From positions 55,701,001-55,765,000 of the forward strand of contig NC_073630.1 in the NCBI RefSeq assembly GCF_029407905.1: a DNA stretch of 64,000 nt. The letters are read 5' to 3'. The notes under the pieces are model-generated. The model was given only the letters and a program-made list of their open reading frames with translations, was not told the origin of the DNA and did no database searches. A program made the translations under genes and the position numbers. The stretch comes from Bubalus kerabau (Eukaryota > Chordata > Mammalia > Artiodactyla > Bovidae). Below, piece by piece: positions 21,715 through 32,595 of this stretch. The stretch's first letter is position 1, and each line of letters begins with the position of its first letter.

Positions 21715-23480
21715 ATAATAAGCAGTGCAAAGAAATAGAGGAAAACAATAGACTGGGAAAGACTAGAGATCATTTCAAGAAAATTAGAGATACCAAGGGA
21801 ACATTTCATGTAAAGATGGGCTCAATACAAGCTAGAAATGGTATGAACCTAACAGAAGCAGAAGATATTAAGAAGAGGTGGCAAGAATACACAGAAGAGC
21901 TGTACAAAAAAGATCTTCATTACACAGAAAATCACAATGGTGTGTGATCACTCACCTAGAGCCAAACATCCTGGAAGGTGAAGTCAAGTGGGCCTTTGAA
22001 GCATCACTACAAACAAAGCTAGTGGAAGTGATGGAATTCCAGTTGAGCTATTTCAAATCCTGAAAGATAATGCTGTGAAAGTGCTGCACTCAATATGTCA
22101 GCAAATTTCGAAAACTCAGCAGTGGCCACAGGACTGGAAAAAGTCAGTTTTCATTCTAATCCCAAAGAAAGACAATTTCAAAGAATGTTCAAACAACTGC
22201 ACAATTACACTCATCTCACACGCTACTAAAGTAATGCTCAAAATTCTCCAAGTCAGGTTCAACAATATGCGAAAAGTGAACTTCCAGATATTCAAGCTGG
22301 ATTTAGAAAAAGCAGAACCAGAGATCAAATTGCCAACATCTACTAGATCATTGAAAAAGAAAAAGAGTTCCAGAAAAACATCTATTTCTGCTTTATTGAC
22401 TATGCCAAAGCCTTTGACTGTGTAGATCACAATAAACTGTGGAAAATTCTGAAAGAGATGGGAATACCAGACCACCTGACCTGCCTCTTGAGAAACCTGT
22501 GTGCAGGTCAGGAAGCAACAGTTAGAACTGGACATGGAACAACAGACTGGTTTCAAATAGGAAAAGGAGTATATCAAGGCTGTATAATGTCACCCTGCTT
22601 ATTTAACTTCTATGCAGAGTACATCATGAGAAACACTGGGCTGGATGAAGCACAAGCTGGAAACAAGATTGCCAGGAGAAATGTCAATAACCTCAGATAT
22701 GCAGAGGACACCACCCTTATGGAAGAAAGTGAAGAAGAACTAAAGAGCCTCTTAATGAAAGTGAAAGAGGAGAGTGAAAAAGTTGGCTTAAAGCTCAACA
22801 TTCAGAAAACTAAGATCATGGCCTCCGGTCCCATCACTTCAACACAAATAGATGGGGACACAGTGGAGCAGTGGCAGACTTTATTCTGGGGGCTCCAAAA
22901 TCACTGCAGTGATGGTGACTGCTGTCATGAAATTAAAAGATGCTTACTCCTTTGATGAACATTTATGACCAAGGAGACAGCATATTAAAAAGCAAAGACA
23001 TTACTTTGCCACCAAAGGTCCATCTTGTCAAGGCTATGGTTTTTCCAGTAGTCATGTATTGATGTGAGAGTGGACTATAAAGAAAGCTGAGCACCAAAGA
23101 ATTGATGCTTTTCAACTGTGGTGTTGGAGAAGACTCTTGAGAGTCCCATGGACTGCAAGGAGATCCAAACAGTCCATACTAAAGGAGATCAGTCCTGAAT
23201 ATTCATTGGAAAGACTGATGCTAAAGCTGAAACTCCAATACTTGTGCCATCTGATGCGAAGAGCCGACTCATTGGAAAAGACCCTGATGCTGGGAAAGAT
23301 TGAAGGAAGTAGGAAAGTGGACGACAGAGGATGGGATGGTTGGATGGCATTACCAATTCAATGGGCATGAGTTTGAGTAAACTCTGGGAGTTGGTGATGG
23401 ACAGGGAGGCTTGGCAGTGCTGTAGTACATGGGGTTGCAAAGAGTTAGACATGACTGAGCAACTGAACTGAACTGAATAG
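21715..23480 (+). mobile_element. BovB LINE, 1.8 kb, RT region to 3' end
   Basis: Starts at the QCKEIEENNR region of ORF2 and extends to the (ACTGA)n tail. Frames are broken by indels. The segment 22458-22955 is open for 165 codons and covers RT motif B (GVYQGCIMSP) and motif C, which reads YAED (22698-22709) where the family has YADD. Motif A (DYAKAFDCVDH) is at about 22396-22428 in a neighbouring frame. Inactive: several frameshifts plus the motif-C change. Confidence 0.94.
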
Positions 23481-24000
23481 TCACAAAACAAGCTATTAAA
23501 ATGACTTAGCATGCGAGCTTTACATTATATAGGGAAATTATTCTTGTAACATGATGGAGGGTATATTTAAAGTCAAGTGGATTGATCAGCAGTTTTCTGT
23601 AATAATCCACATGAAGCTTTACTATATGCAGTAATGAATTAATAGCTGTGAATGGAGATCAGAGGGCAGATTCAACTAAATTATAGAAATTAAATATACA
23701 TGATTTTGTGACAAATCAGAGACGGCATAAGAGTAAAAGAAAACTCTGGTGTAATCCCCTGAGTATTAGGTTGGACATAAAGACAAATGTTGCTCTCACT
23801 AAGTGATCAAGTATTACAAGAAGTACAAGAAGAAGCTGTTACTGAGGATAAGACATAAGTATAATTTATAATTTTGCTTTTCAAAGATAATTCTAAGGAC
23901 CGAAACCTAGAATTTGTTAGAAATCCTAATTTTGGACTCCTCAGCATCTATTAAATCAAAATCTATATTTAACATGTTTCCTAGGTAATCCAAAATCATG
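23481..24000. other. Unannotated sequence
   Basis: No gene or repeat recognised. Confidence 0.4.
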
Positions 24001-24010
24001 TATATGATAT

Positions 24011-24519
24011 GTTGTGTTGTTCAGTTGTCAAGTCATATTCAACTCTTTGCAATTCCATGGACTGCAGCACACCAGGCTTGGTTCTCCTTCACTATCTCCT
24101 GAAGCTTGCTCAAACTCATGTCCAGCATGCCAGGACTCCCTGTCCATCACCAATTGCCAGAGTCTACCCAAACCCATGTCCATCAAGTCAGTGATGCCAT
24201 CCAACCATCTCATTCTCTGTCGTTCCCTTCTCTTCCTGCCCTCAATGTTTTCCAGCATCAGGGTCTTTTCCAATGAGTCAGCTCTTCGCATCAGATGGCC
24301 AAAGTATTGGAGTTTCAGCTTCAACATCAGTCCCTCCAATGAAAACCCAGGGCTGATCTTCTTTAGGATGGACTGGTTGGATCTCCTTGCAGTCCAAGGG
24401 ACTCTCAAGAGTCTTCTCCAACATCTCAGTTCAAAAGCATCAATTCTTTGGTGCTCAGCTTTCTCTATAGTCCAACTCTCACATCCATACATAACCACTG
24501 GAAAAACCATAGCTTTGAC
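24011..24519 (-). mobile_element. BovB LINE 3' end with mosaic duplicated end, minus strand
   Basis: The minus-strand frame 24028-24510 is open for 160 codons (MVFPVVMYGCESWTIEKAEH through LRVPWTARRSNQSILKKISP). Perfect 10-bp target duplication tatatgatat at 24001-24010 and 24520-24529. Near the 3' end (left) a 58-nt segment is present twice, 24067-24124 and 24125-24182, only about 64% identical to each other. The outer unit resembles the (GTT)n-tailed copies and the inner one the other copies. Confidence 0.94.
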
Positions 24520-24529
24520 TATATGATAT

Positions 24530-25064
24530 AGAGCGTGGTTAAATATGAGCTGCTTATATAATACAGAGTAGATTAGTCACAAGGTAGGTGTAGAAATCAG
24601 AAATAAAAACATGCATACCAGTAGACAGCATATGATAGAAATACAAATTTGAGAAACATCAGAAGAGATAGACATGGAACAAAATTCAAATTTTCCTGAA
24701 GAAAATGCACAGAAAAAAGAAATAGATTTGGCAAAGATCACCATTCGAAGATAAGTTAGAGGAAGGGACACTGAAGGAAGCTAAGAAGCAAGAGTCTAGA
24801 AGGAAATTGAGACTAGAATAATGTCATATGATTTGTTGCAAGGGGAAGGGAGAGAATCTTAATAAGATTAATCTTTTCACTGAGAGATAGTCTTAAAAAG
24901 GAACACTGGATTTGGCAACCAGAGAGTTATTGGTTTATACTTCCAGCAAAATAACAAAATCAGAAGACATATCCTGACAGACTGAGTGACTGGCAGGTGA
25001 GTAGAAACTTTTTTGTGTCTTTAAGGAGAGAAATAAGATCGTGGTTAGGCTGTAGTAGGCAATC
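24530..25064. other. Unannotated sequence
   Basis: No gene or repeat recognised. Confidence 0.4.
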
Positions 25065-25481
25065 TGTGAAAGAGCTCCCAGAGATTCCCACCTTTCTTTA
25101 AAGCCCTCCTCCTGAGTGTAAGCTGGTTTTACTGACTGGCTTTTAATGAATAGAATATGGCTGAAAGAATGGGATGTCAATTATGAGATCATATTACAAA
25201 GAGACTGTGGCTTCTGTTTTAAGGACTCTCCCCTGCTCTCTTGCTTTTCACTTCATGGCCATACACATGTCATTTTATAAGCAGCTGGTGAAATGATTGC
25301 ACTTGGAAGCAGAATCTAGAAGAGAGAGCTCTTGAGGTACTTGCAACCCCAGCCAATGGCTTAACTACAGACTCTTAAGATATCAGAGACAACTACTGAG
25401 CTAACCTTCACCCAAATTCCTGACCAACAGAAACACAATCATCAAATGTTTGCTTGTTTAAAAGAGTAAGAGAGATAAAGT
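25065..25481 (+). mobile_element. MaLR (MLT1-like) LTR remnant
   Basis: Segments gaatagaatatggctgaaag, gactgtggcttctgttttaa, aagcagctggtgaaat and aattcctgaccaacagaaac occur in the order of MLT1-type LTRs, ending in an aaatgtttgcttgttt block. Ancient and degraded, with no coding content. The subfamily is not determinable by eye. Confidence 0.6.
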
Positions 25482-25522
25482 ATCAAACGTTTGTTTGTTT
25501 AAAAGAGTAAAATATATAAGTA
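25441..25522 (+). repeat. 41-bp imperfect tandem duplication
   Basis: Units 25441-25481 and 25482-25522 both begin atcaaa and share tgtttaaaagagtaa. Single substitutions and a diverged last third separate them. The duplicated piece overlaps the 3' end of the preceding LTR. Confidence 0.75.
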
Positions 25523-26494
25523 ACATAGATTCTGGTATTAGAATTAGGATACTTTCTGAACCTCTATGTAGAAGTGGCAAGGGAACCAGGAAGTGGATAT
25601 TGAGGGAATGCTTTTGCAGACTCAAAAGGAATAAAACACAACATTCATAGAATTTAGGACATTGATGAGCCTGTGAATGAGTAAAGAAAATATTTCTGAA
25701 AACCAAAGAAAAGGCAATTATTGTTATACAGTGGGAGAAATCTAATAAACATTCATTTGCACTCATGCAGAAAGCAGAGCATGTGCCTAATGATCTAGAC
25801 AAATGAGGAGATTTCAAAGCCCAGCGTGGTAGGTGCTGTTTGGTTTATTCTTATTATTTAGGGTAAACTGTGAAAGGAAAGAAATAAGTTGAGGGAAGAC
25901 TACTCAAAAAAAGAAGTGCAATCTCAATGTTTTTTTGGGAAAAGTGCTAAAATTAAAAAAAAAAAAAAAAAGACTGCAGCAAAGATCAAATCCAGGGCAC
26001 TACCAGGCACATTTGGTATTAAGGTGAAGCTAGAGGTGTGACTGTAAAATACTTTATTAGGATTTCAGAGAGATCAAAGGTGGTGCCTCAGAGTACTGTT
26101 CAGTCACATAAAAGGCCCTTTAAAGAGATGAAGGATGTGGTACAAAGATCTTCTCAATCAAACAATAGGGTCTTTATGAAGTCTAAGGGGGTTGTCCTTT
26201 GGGCTTCTCAACAGGAATCAAAGTAGAGATAGACTTCTATCTAAGAGATTTGTCTATTAGGGTGAACCCCAAGATTTATAAAAGATCCACACAGTGCTTT
26301 AAATCTTATTTATACACAGAAACATCACTCGATTAAACTGAAAAAGAGGTATTTGGGACCCCCAACATGCCTATATTCAGAAAGTAGACTGGGAAAAATA
26401 CACAGCTTCAAATGCATCTTTTTATGAGAAAGGAAAAAGAGCTCTGAGATCAGAGCCAACAACTCAGAAGCAGAGTGAGCTTGGAGGCCAGTCT
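25523..26494. other. Unannotated sequence with A-run
   Basis: No gene recognised. An A-run of about 18 lies near 25954-25971. The antisense frame at 25458-25817 has no recognisable motif. Confidence 0.4.
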
Positions 26495-26665
26495 TCACTC
26501 AATTCAGCCTGAAGGTAACCACTGCCATTCCACTACAATCTCACAAGATACTCTGAGCAAGAGGCACCTCATCAAGTCACACTAACCCATAAAAATCAAG
26601 ACAATAAAAGTGTGTTGTTTTAAGTGCTTAAGTTTTGGAGGGATAGATAAATTATTGGTATAGAA
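26495..26665 (+). mobile_element. MaLR (MLT1-like) LTR 3' part
   Basis: The 3' part of an LTR of the same kind as the copy at 25065: acaatctcacaagatactct, then acaataaaagtgtgttgttt, then aagtgcttaagttttggagg. Whether this and the earlier copy flank one provirus is not clear, because the 1 kb between shows no recognisable internal region. Confidence 0.5.
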
Positions 26666-28218
26666 GGAGAGATGGACAGTTAGCAACACATTTGTGTAGA
26701 TACGAGCTTACAGGAGAAGCAAGAGTATTGTTGGTCAGATTGGTCTTGGTTAAGAGATGTGATATTTGTTCCCTGAGATGAAAAGAAATGTAGATTATTA
26801 TTAAATTTGAGGTAGTTTGAGAATATGCTTTGTTGATTATATTTTCTTGAGATAATAGGATGCAAAGCCTTTCTGCTTAAACAATGAATTTGACATTGAG
26901 TAAAAGAAATTTGAAGGGAATTTGTGAATGATCAAACTAGAGTGAGAGAGAATTCTCAGGAAAGGCTGATGGCAAGAAATAAATTAGGGTTGATATAGTT
27001 GTATTGCAGAATAGGTAAAATAGAGCTATAAGGATAAATGATTTAGAGCAAAAAGATGGTTTACTTGACCTATAGTCTGAGTAGAAGACTAAAGAGGAAC
27101 AGAGGGCAAGATAATGCCAACAAATATGGAAGTGGTGAATCACAGGACCTGCTGTTAAAAAAAAAATGCATAAAACCGATAGGGTTCATTAGACTATGAG
27201 AAAATGGTATTATCTAATATCTGATATATTTGGATTCAGAGCATAAGAAAAATAATATAATTGGGAAATTCAATTTGGAGTTTCAAGTGTTTAGAGTTTT
27301 CTAGGCATGGTCTAGGCAGTATAGTGCAAGATTATGAAGAAAGGAAGCACAATGCATTGATGAAGTGTTACACAAGGCATAGATTTGGGGGAGTTAAGGC
27401 AGGGATGATTAGAGATTAGAGAGATGTGCCAAAATTCTATGGAGGGATGACCAGTCCCAGAGTTTAACAAAGATGTAGATTAATACATTGAATATATTAG
27501 TCTTTACTGTGAATTTACAGGGGATAAATATATTCCTAGACAATGATTCTACATTTGTATAAAAAATAATGATGCGAAAATATTCATGTTTCATATACTC
27601 TATGCATCTAAAGAAATAATAATAAAAATTTGGGTGAAACATGAAAGCCATTTGTTATAAAATAAAAACAAAACATGTTTCCATGTATCTTTTCTTATTC
27701 TGGTATATTTATTTTGAAATATAGTTTAACCTATTTTATCATTGTAAAAGAAATAGAGATATAGAATTTGAAAATTAAAAATTGCAAAATGAAGTACTTA
27801 AATAAAATGATATCATCTATTATCTCATTCACAGATAAAATTATCTTGATATTATGAAATATCTTCTTTAAGTCTTTTATTCATTCACAAACCTACATAT
27901 ATATATATATAGATATTATAAATGCAGTTTGACATCCTTCTTTAAATATGGATCATAGTTCTGACAATTAAAATATTAAATTGATGATTTAATTAAATTA
28001 TACCACTGATATTTTCCTACAACTTAGATACTTCTTTTATAATTTCTAAATATTTCACCACACAGGTTTATCCTGATTTACTTAACTATTCTCCTATTTT
28101 ATAAGAAATATAGATGTTTGAATATTTTTTTAACTGAGGGTAATGTGATAAGCATCCTACATTATACATCTTTGCATACTGTATTATTCTTTTAGCCTAG
28201 ATAGTGGAAATGTGTTAG
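26666..28218. other. Unannotated AT-rich sequence
   Basis: About 1.5 kb without a recognisable gene. A short (TA)n lies at 27898-27911. Confidence 0.45.
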
Positions 28219-28227
28219 ATTTTAGGA

Positions 28228-28438
28228 TACAATTTTTTTTTTTTTTTTGACTTTCCTGGTGGCTTAGACAGTAGAGAATTGGCCTGCAATGTGAGAGACC
28301 TAGGTTTGGTCCCTGGGAGGGGAAGATCCCTTGGAAAAGGAAATGGCAACCCTCTCCAGTATTCTTGCCTGGAAAATCTCATGATCAGAGGATCCTGGTA
28401 GGCTACAGTCCATGGGTTTGCAAAGAGTTGGACACAGT
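28228..28438 (+). mobile_element. Bov-tA SINE with 5' T-run
   Basis: The tRNA head begins at about 28249 (gactttcctggtggcttaga) and the body runs to cacagt. Direct repeats attttagga at 28219-28227 and 28439-28447 enclose the SINE plus an extra 5' segment, tacaa followed by about 16 T (28233-28248). The T-run is therefore inside the target duplication and outside the SINE proper. Confidence 0.85.
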
Positions 28439-28743
28439 ATTTTAGGACTGCCAAATTGGTGTTATAAAAGCATTTTTTTAAAAATAAAATTTGTACAGTC
28501 TTCAACTTTATAATAGTAAAGCTTTTTTTTTTTCAACTTGACAATGACCATTATTGAGTATTAAAGTATATCTAAGAAGCTCTGTTATCTGGTACCATAA
28601 TGTTGAGTGGTTTTCAGTTATATAGATAAAAAAAATAGTTAAAGTGGGAATCACCAGTAAATTGAGTTTAAGTTATATTCATATTTGGAAACACAGCATA
28701 CCAGTTGTCTTCCTGTCTAAACCTGGGGTTTGCCTTCTTCAAG

Positions 28744-28996
28744 GCAAGCTGTTGGAAAGGGAAGATAAGTGTGAACAAGAGGAACCCTACAAGCATATGC
28801 AGGAACTCACTGAATGGTTGGAGGCCATGTCAGTTCTCACTAACTTTAACCTTGATGATGTGGGTGTCCTTCAGGAGAAGCTGGCATCCTTCATCTTGGC
28901 ACTAACCCCTCACTTGTCCCAGGAATCAGAGTCTGAAGGAGGATCAAAGAGCAGTTGGAATAGTTATAAGATCAGCTGCAACCCCATACCAACAAG
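28744..28996 (+). other. Unrecognised open segment with splice-like edges
   Basis: A frame open across this segment encodes GKLLEREDKCEQEE, then PYKHMQELTEWLEAMS, then LTPHLSQESESEGG, a charged and probably helical stretch. It is preceded by a pyrimidine-rich tttgccttcttcaag and followed by caag|gtaagt, a strong donor consensus. It could be a true exon, an exon fossil or part of an unnamed retrocopy. I do not recognise the protein, and no partner exon is visible nearby. The next few hundred bases are also less AT-rich than the surroundings. Confidence 0.3.
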
Positions 28997-29840
28997 GTAA
29001 GTCATCATATGACTGACACTCTGAGTCAGCTACAGAAGTACCTAATGACCCTGACTTGAACTTCTGAGCATAAAAAATCATATGGCCCCTGCTTTACTTC
29101 TATTCTCTAAACTTAATGCCCGGATGTCTCATGGGACCTACCTTAACCAGAAAGGTAAAGGAAAGGGAACTCTGGGAAGCTGAGTACAGCCTGGCACCCC
29201 ACTGACACCTTACAAAGCCACCACATATGAAGTTTTTTCATAGATTATTACTATGTTCTTAGCACCATTGCTTTCTGAAATAAAGCATATCTTCTTTGAC
29301 TTCCAATTTTGATGTAAGGGAAGTAAGCACTTAAGAATCCTTAAAAAATTTTTGAATGCAGATTCTTGTTAGACTTTTACATATGCATATATATCCCCAA
29401 ATTTAATTTATTTCTTGCTTCCTTTCAAAGTGGCAGCAATATTTTTTTTTAATTTAACATCATTAGGTTATATAAAAATATTTAATTTCATTTTCACAGA
29501 AACAAAAAAAGTGTTTCTTTTCATTCACATTTTATAAGCATGTCTAATTGTTAAATAAATAAAGCAATTATAAGAAAATGTGCCACCAGTCTAAACAGAC
29601 TTGGGAATAATACAATAGAATCCTGTTAAACAACCAACTATTTTGATGGGAGGAGAAGTTCATGACCATAATTGAGAGTAATCAACTAATCACTAATTTC
29701 TAGGCTGCCTTGAGCAACCATGGTCAATATATTTTATGGATGAAAAGGAGACACTCTGTGTGTTGTGCCTACGACACATAGAGCTCCAAATTTATACCAA
29801 CTCCCACAACATATATACAGACATTTTTTCTAAAAAATAT
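28997..29840. other. Unannotated sequence
   Basis: The first ~240 bp is relatively GC-rich (for example tctcatgggacctacc near 29128) and may belong with the preceding open segment. The remainder is AT-rich with no recognised feature. Confidence 0.4.
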
Positions 29841-29879
29841 ACATGTGCATATATATGTGCATATATATGTAACATGTGC

Positions 29880-29910
<31 letters not shown>

Positions 29911-29925
29911 CATACATATGCATAT
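29841..29925 (+). repeat. (TA)n/(CATA)n microsatellite
   Basis: Alternating purine-pyrimidine repeats with a pure (TA)n core at about 29881-29903. The BovB at 29933 abuts it. Confidence 0.85.
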
Positions 29926-29932
29926 AAAGAGA

Positions 29933-30990
29933 TGTAGATCACAATAAACTGTGGAAAATTCATAAAGAGATGGGAATACCAGACCATCTGACCTGCCTCT
30001 TGAGAAATCTGTATGCAGGTCAGGAAGCAACAGTTAGAACTGGACATGGAACAACAGACTAGTTCCAAATAGGAAAAGGAGTACGTCAAGACTGTATAGT
30101 GTCACCCTACTTAACTTATATGCAGAGTACATTATGAGAAATACTGGGCTGGAGGAGCACAAGCTGGAATCAAGATTGCTAGGAGAAATATAAATAACCT
30201 CAGATATGCAGATGACATCACCCTTATGGCAGAAAGTGAAGAAGAACTAAAGAGCCTCTTGATGAAAGTGAAAGAGGAGAGTGAAAAAGTTGGCTTAAAG
30301 CTCAACATTCAGAAGACGAAGATCATGGCATCCGGTCCCATCACTTCATGGGAAATATATGGGGAAACAGTGAAAACAGTGTCAGACTTTAGTTTTGGGG
30401 GCTCCAAATTCACTGCAGATGGTGACTACAGCCATGAAATTAAAAGACGCTTACTCCTTGGAAGGAAAGTTATGACCAACCTAGACAGAGTATTAAAAAG
30501 CAGAGACATTATTTTGCCAACAAAGGTCCATCTAGTCAAGGCTATGGTTTTTCCAGTAGTCAAGTATGGATGTGAGAGTTGGACTATAAAGAAAGCTGAA
30601 CACGGAAGAATTGATGTTTTTGAGCTGTGGTGTTGGGGAAGACTCTTGAGAGTCCCTTGGACTGCAAGGAGATCCAACCAGTCCTTCCTAAAGGAGATCA
30701 ATCCTGGGTGTTCATTGGAAGGACTGATGTTGAAGCTGAAACTCCAGGATTTTGGCCACCTGATGAAAAGAGCTGATTCATTGGAAAAGACCCTGATGCT
30801 GGGAAAGATTGAATGTAGGAGGAGAAGGGGACAACAGAGGATGAGATGGTTGGATAGCATCACTGGCTCAATGGACATGGGTTTGGGTGGACTCTGGGAG
30901 TTGATGATGGACATGGAGGCCTGGCGTCCTGCGGTTCATGGGGTCACAATTAGTTGGACATGACTGAGAGACTGTACTGACTGAACTGAA
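29933..30990 (+). mobile_element. BovB LINE, 1.06 kb 3' end
   Basis: Begins just after RT motif A (gtagatcacaataaactgtg, VDHNKLWKI) and runs to an (ACTGA)n tail. Motif C is the ordinary YADD near 30204-30215, and that frame stays open to 30963 (245 codons from the internal Met at 30226), ending near AVHGVTISWT. The upstream RT part is frameshifted. One of the better-preserved copies, but lacking the endonuclease and half the RT. Confidence 0.94.
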
Positions 30991-31690
30991 CTGAGAGAGA
31001 TACAAAGATAGATTCATTCATAGAAAATTTGAATAGCCCTGAACTGTATAGTTATTTGTAGTTGTATGCTGCAGCTTGCTCATAATGGCTTATAAAAGTC
31101 AACCGTGTGCATCTTTTCCCATATCTGCATAAGTTACATGATGTTGGTAGCTTGTAATAAGGCATAGCAGATTATATATACTACAAAATTGACAAACACT
31201 ATAAACAAGGCTTTGGAGTGGTCATTTCAGGGGAAAAGTTCTCAAACTTTTGCCAGCACATGACCTGTTATAGGTGTATGTATGCACACATACATACACA
31301 CACACACATGCCCAACTATTTTCAAACTACTGCATACATATAAAACAATTCAATATTTTAAAATACCCCCAAGTAAACTATACTTAACTAACATAGATTT
31401 TTATAAAAATTTTCATATATTTTTCATGTTTTATATCTCTGAAGTTTATGTATGATCTATTATTTATTGTCTTTTGTAATTGTAATTGGCATGTCTTCTT
31501 CACCCTTGGTGTTACAAATATAATGGTATGCCTTATGACTGGCAGTGTCATACCTTGTATGTCTTCTATACAATGTGACACATATACAGCTAATCATTCT
31601 TTGTAGCTGAATTTTTACTTATTTTCCAATTTTTCACAATTACTAATGATGCTATAATGATATGTTCTTAGTATACATTTCTTTTACAGT
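30991..31690. other. Unannotated AT-rich sequence with (CA)n
   Basis: A short (CA)n lies at 31290-31308. The stretch around 31560-31690 vaguely resembles an old L1 antisense segment, but I cannot support a call. Confidence 0.4.
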
Positions 31691-31865
31691 CTCCAGCTAG
31701 GGACCAATGGATGAGGCAGCAGCTTCCCTTGTCAACTTGAGCATAAGCACCTCAGGTCCCCAGGCCCCACAATGCAGAATTCCATTCAGGGCTGGGTGAG
31801 AAAGGAACTTAGAGCTAAGCAGCTCTGAGTTCACCTGAGGCCCCAAGAATCAAGGAGGTTGATGT

Positions 31866-32595
31866 TGGTGTTGAGTCATTCTCTTAACAATTGTCCAGCT
31901 TTTTGCGACACCATGGACTGCAGCACACCAGGCTTCCCTATTCCTCACTATCTCCTGGAGCTTGCTCAAACTCATGTTCATTGATTTGGTGATACCATCC
32001 AACCATCTCATCTTCTATAGCCCCCTTCTCCTCCTGCCTTGAATCTTTCCCAGAGTCAGGGTCTTTTTCAATGAGTTGGATCTTTGCATCAGGTGGCCAA
32101 AGTATTGGAGCTTCAGCTTCAGTATCAGTCCTTCTAATCAATATTCAGGACTGATGTCCTTTAGGATTGACTGGTTTGATCTCCTTCCAGCCAAAGGACT
32201 CTCAAGAGTCTTCTCCAGCACCACAATCAGAAGGCATCAATCCTTCAGGCTCAGCCTTTTTTATTGTTCAGCTCTCACATCCCTACATGACTACTGGAAA
32301 AACCATAGCTTTGACTATACAGACCTTTGTTTGAAAAATAATGTCTCCACTTTTTAATACATTACATAGGTTTATATAATGTATTAAAAAGTGGAATTAT
32401 ATATATAATAGGTATTATTATATTATATAGGTATATATAATATATACATTATATAGTCATTGCTTTTCTTCCAAGGAGCAAGTGTCTTTTAATTTCACGG
32501 CTGCATAGTAATTTATTTCACTGTCCATAGTGATTTTGGAGCCCAAAAAAGTAAAGTCTGTTACTGTTTCCATTGTTTCCTCAACTATTTGTTTG
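31866..32595 (-). mobile_element. BovB LINE 3' end inside the UBXN6 pseudogene, minus strand
   Basis: Minus-strand ORF2 C-terminal region with a (GTT)n-like tail at left and the end near ggagcccaaaaaagtaaagt at right. It lies between N-terminal and PUB-domain parts of the pseudogene, so it is younger than the retrocopy. An 80-bp AT-rich foldback insertion interrupts it at about 32373-32453. Confidence 0.9.
32347..32453. repeat. Snap-back inverted repeat inside BovB
   Basis: The BovB-derived ccactttttaatacatta at 32347-32364 is followed 12 nt later by its exact complement at 32377-32394, then by about 60 nt of TA-rich sequence with repeats of ataggt and tatata. Other BovB copies run straight through this point (ttttaatatgctgtctagg type), so about 80 bp is extra. 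Confidence 0.85.

Noticed and set aside
24014..24526. 170-codon plus-strand frame, and similar frames at 12502-12867, 20782-21165 and 61047-61526
   Set aside because: Antisense shadows of BovB ORF2. The same residue patterns recur wherever a minus-strand BovB is read on the wrong strand.
25458..25817. 119-codon minus-strand frame
   Set aside because: No family resemblance, overlaps the tandem-duplicated LTR end, and no conserved motif seen.
30226..30963. 245-codon open frame as a gene
   Set aside because: It is the BovB ORF2 C-terminal part starting at an internal Met just after motif C, with no promoter or complete protein.
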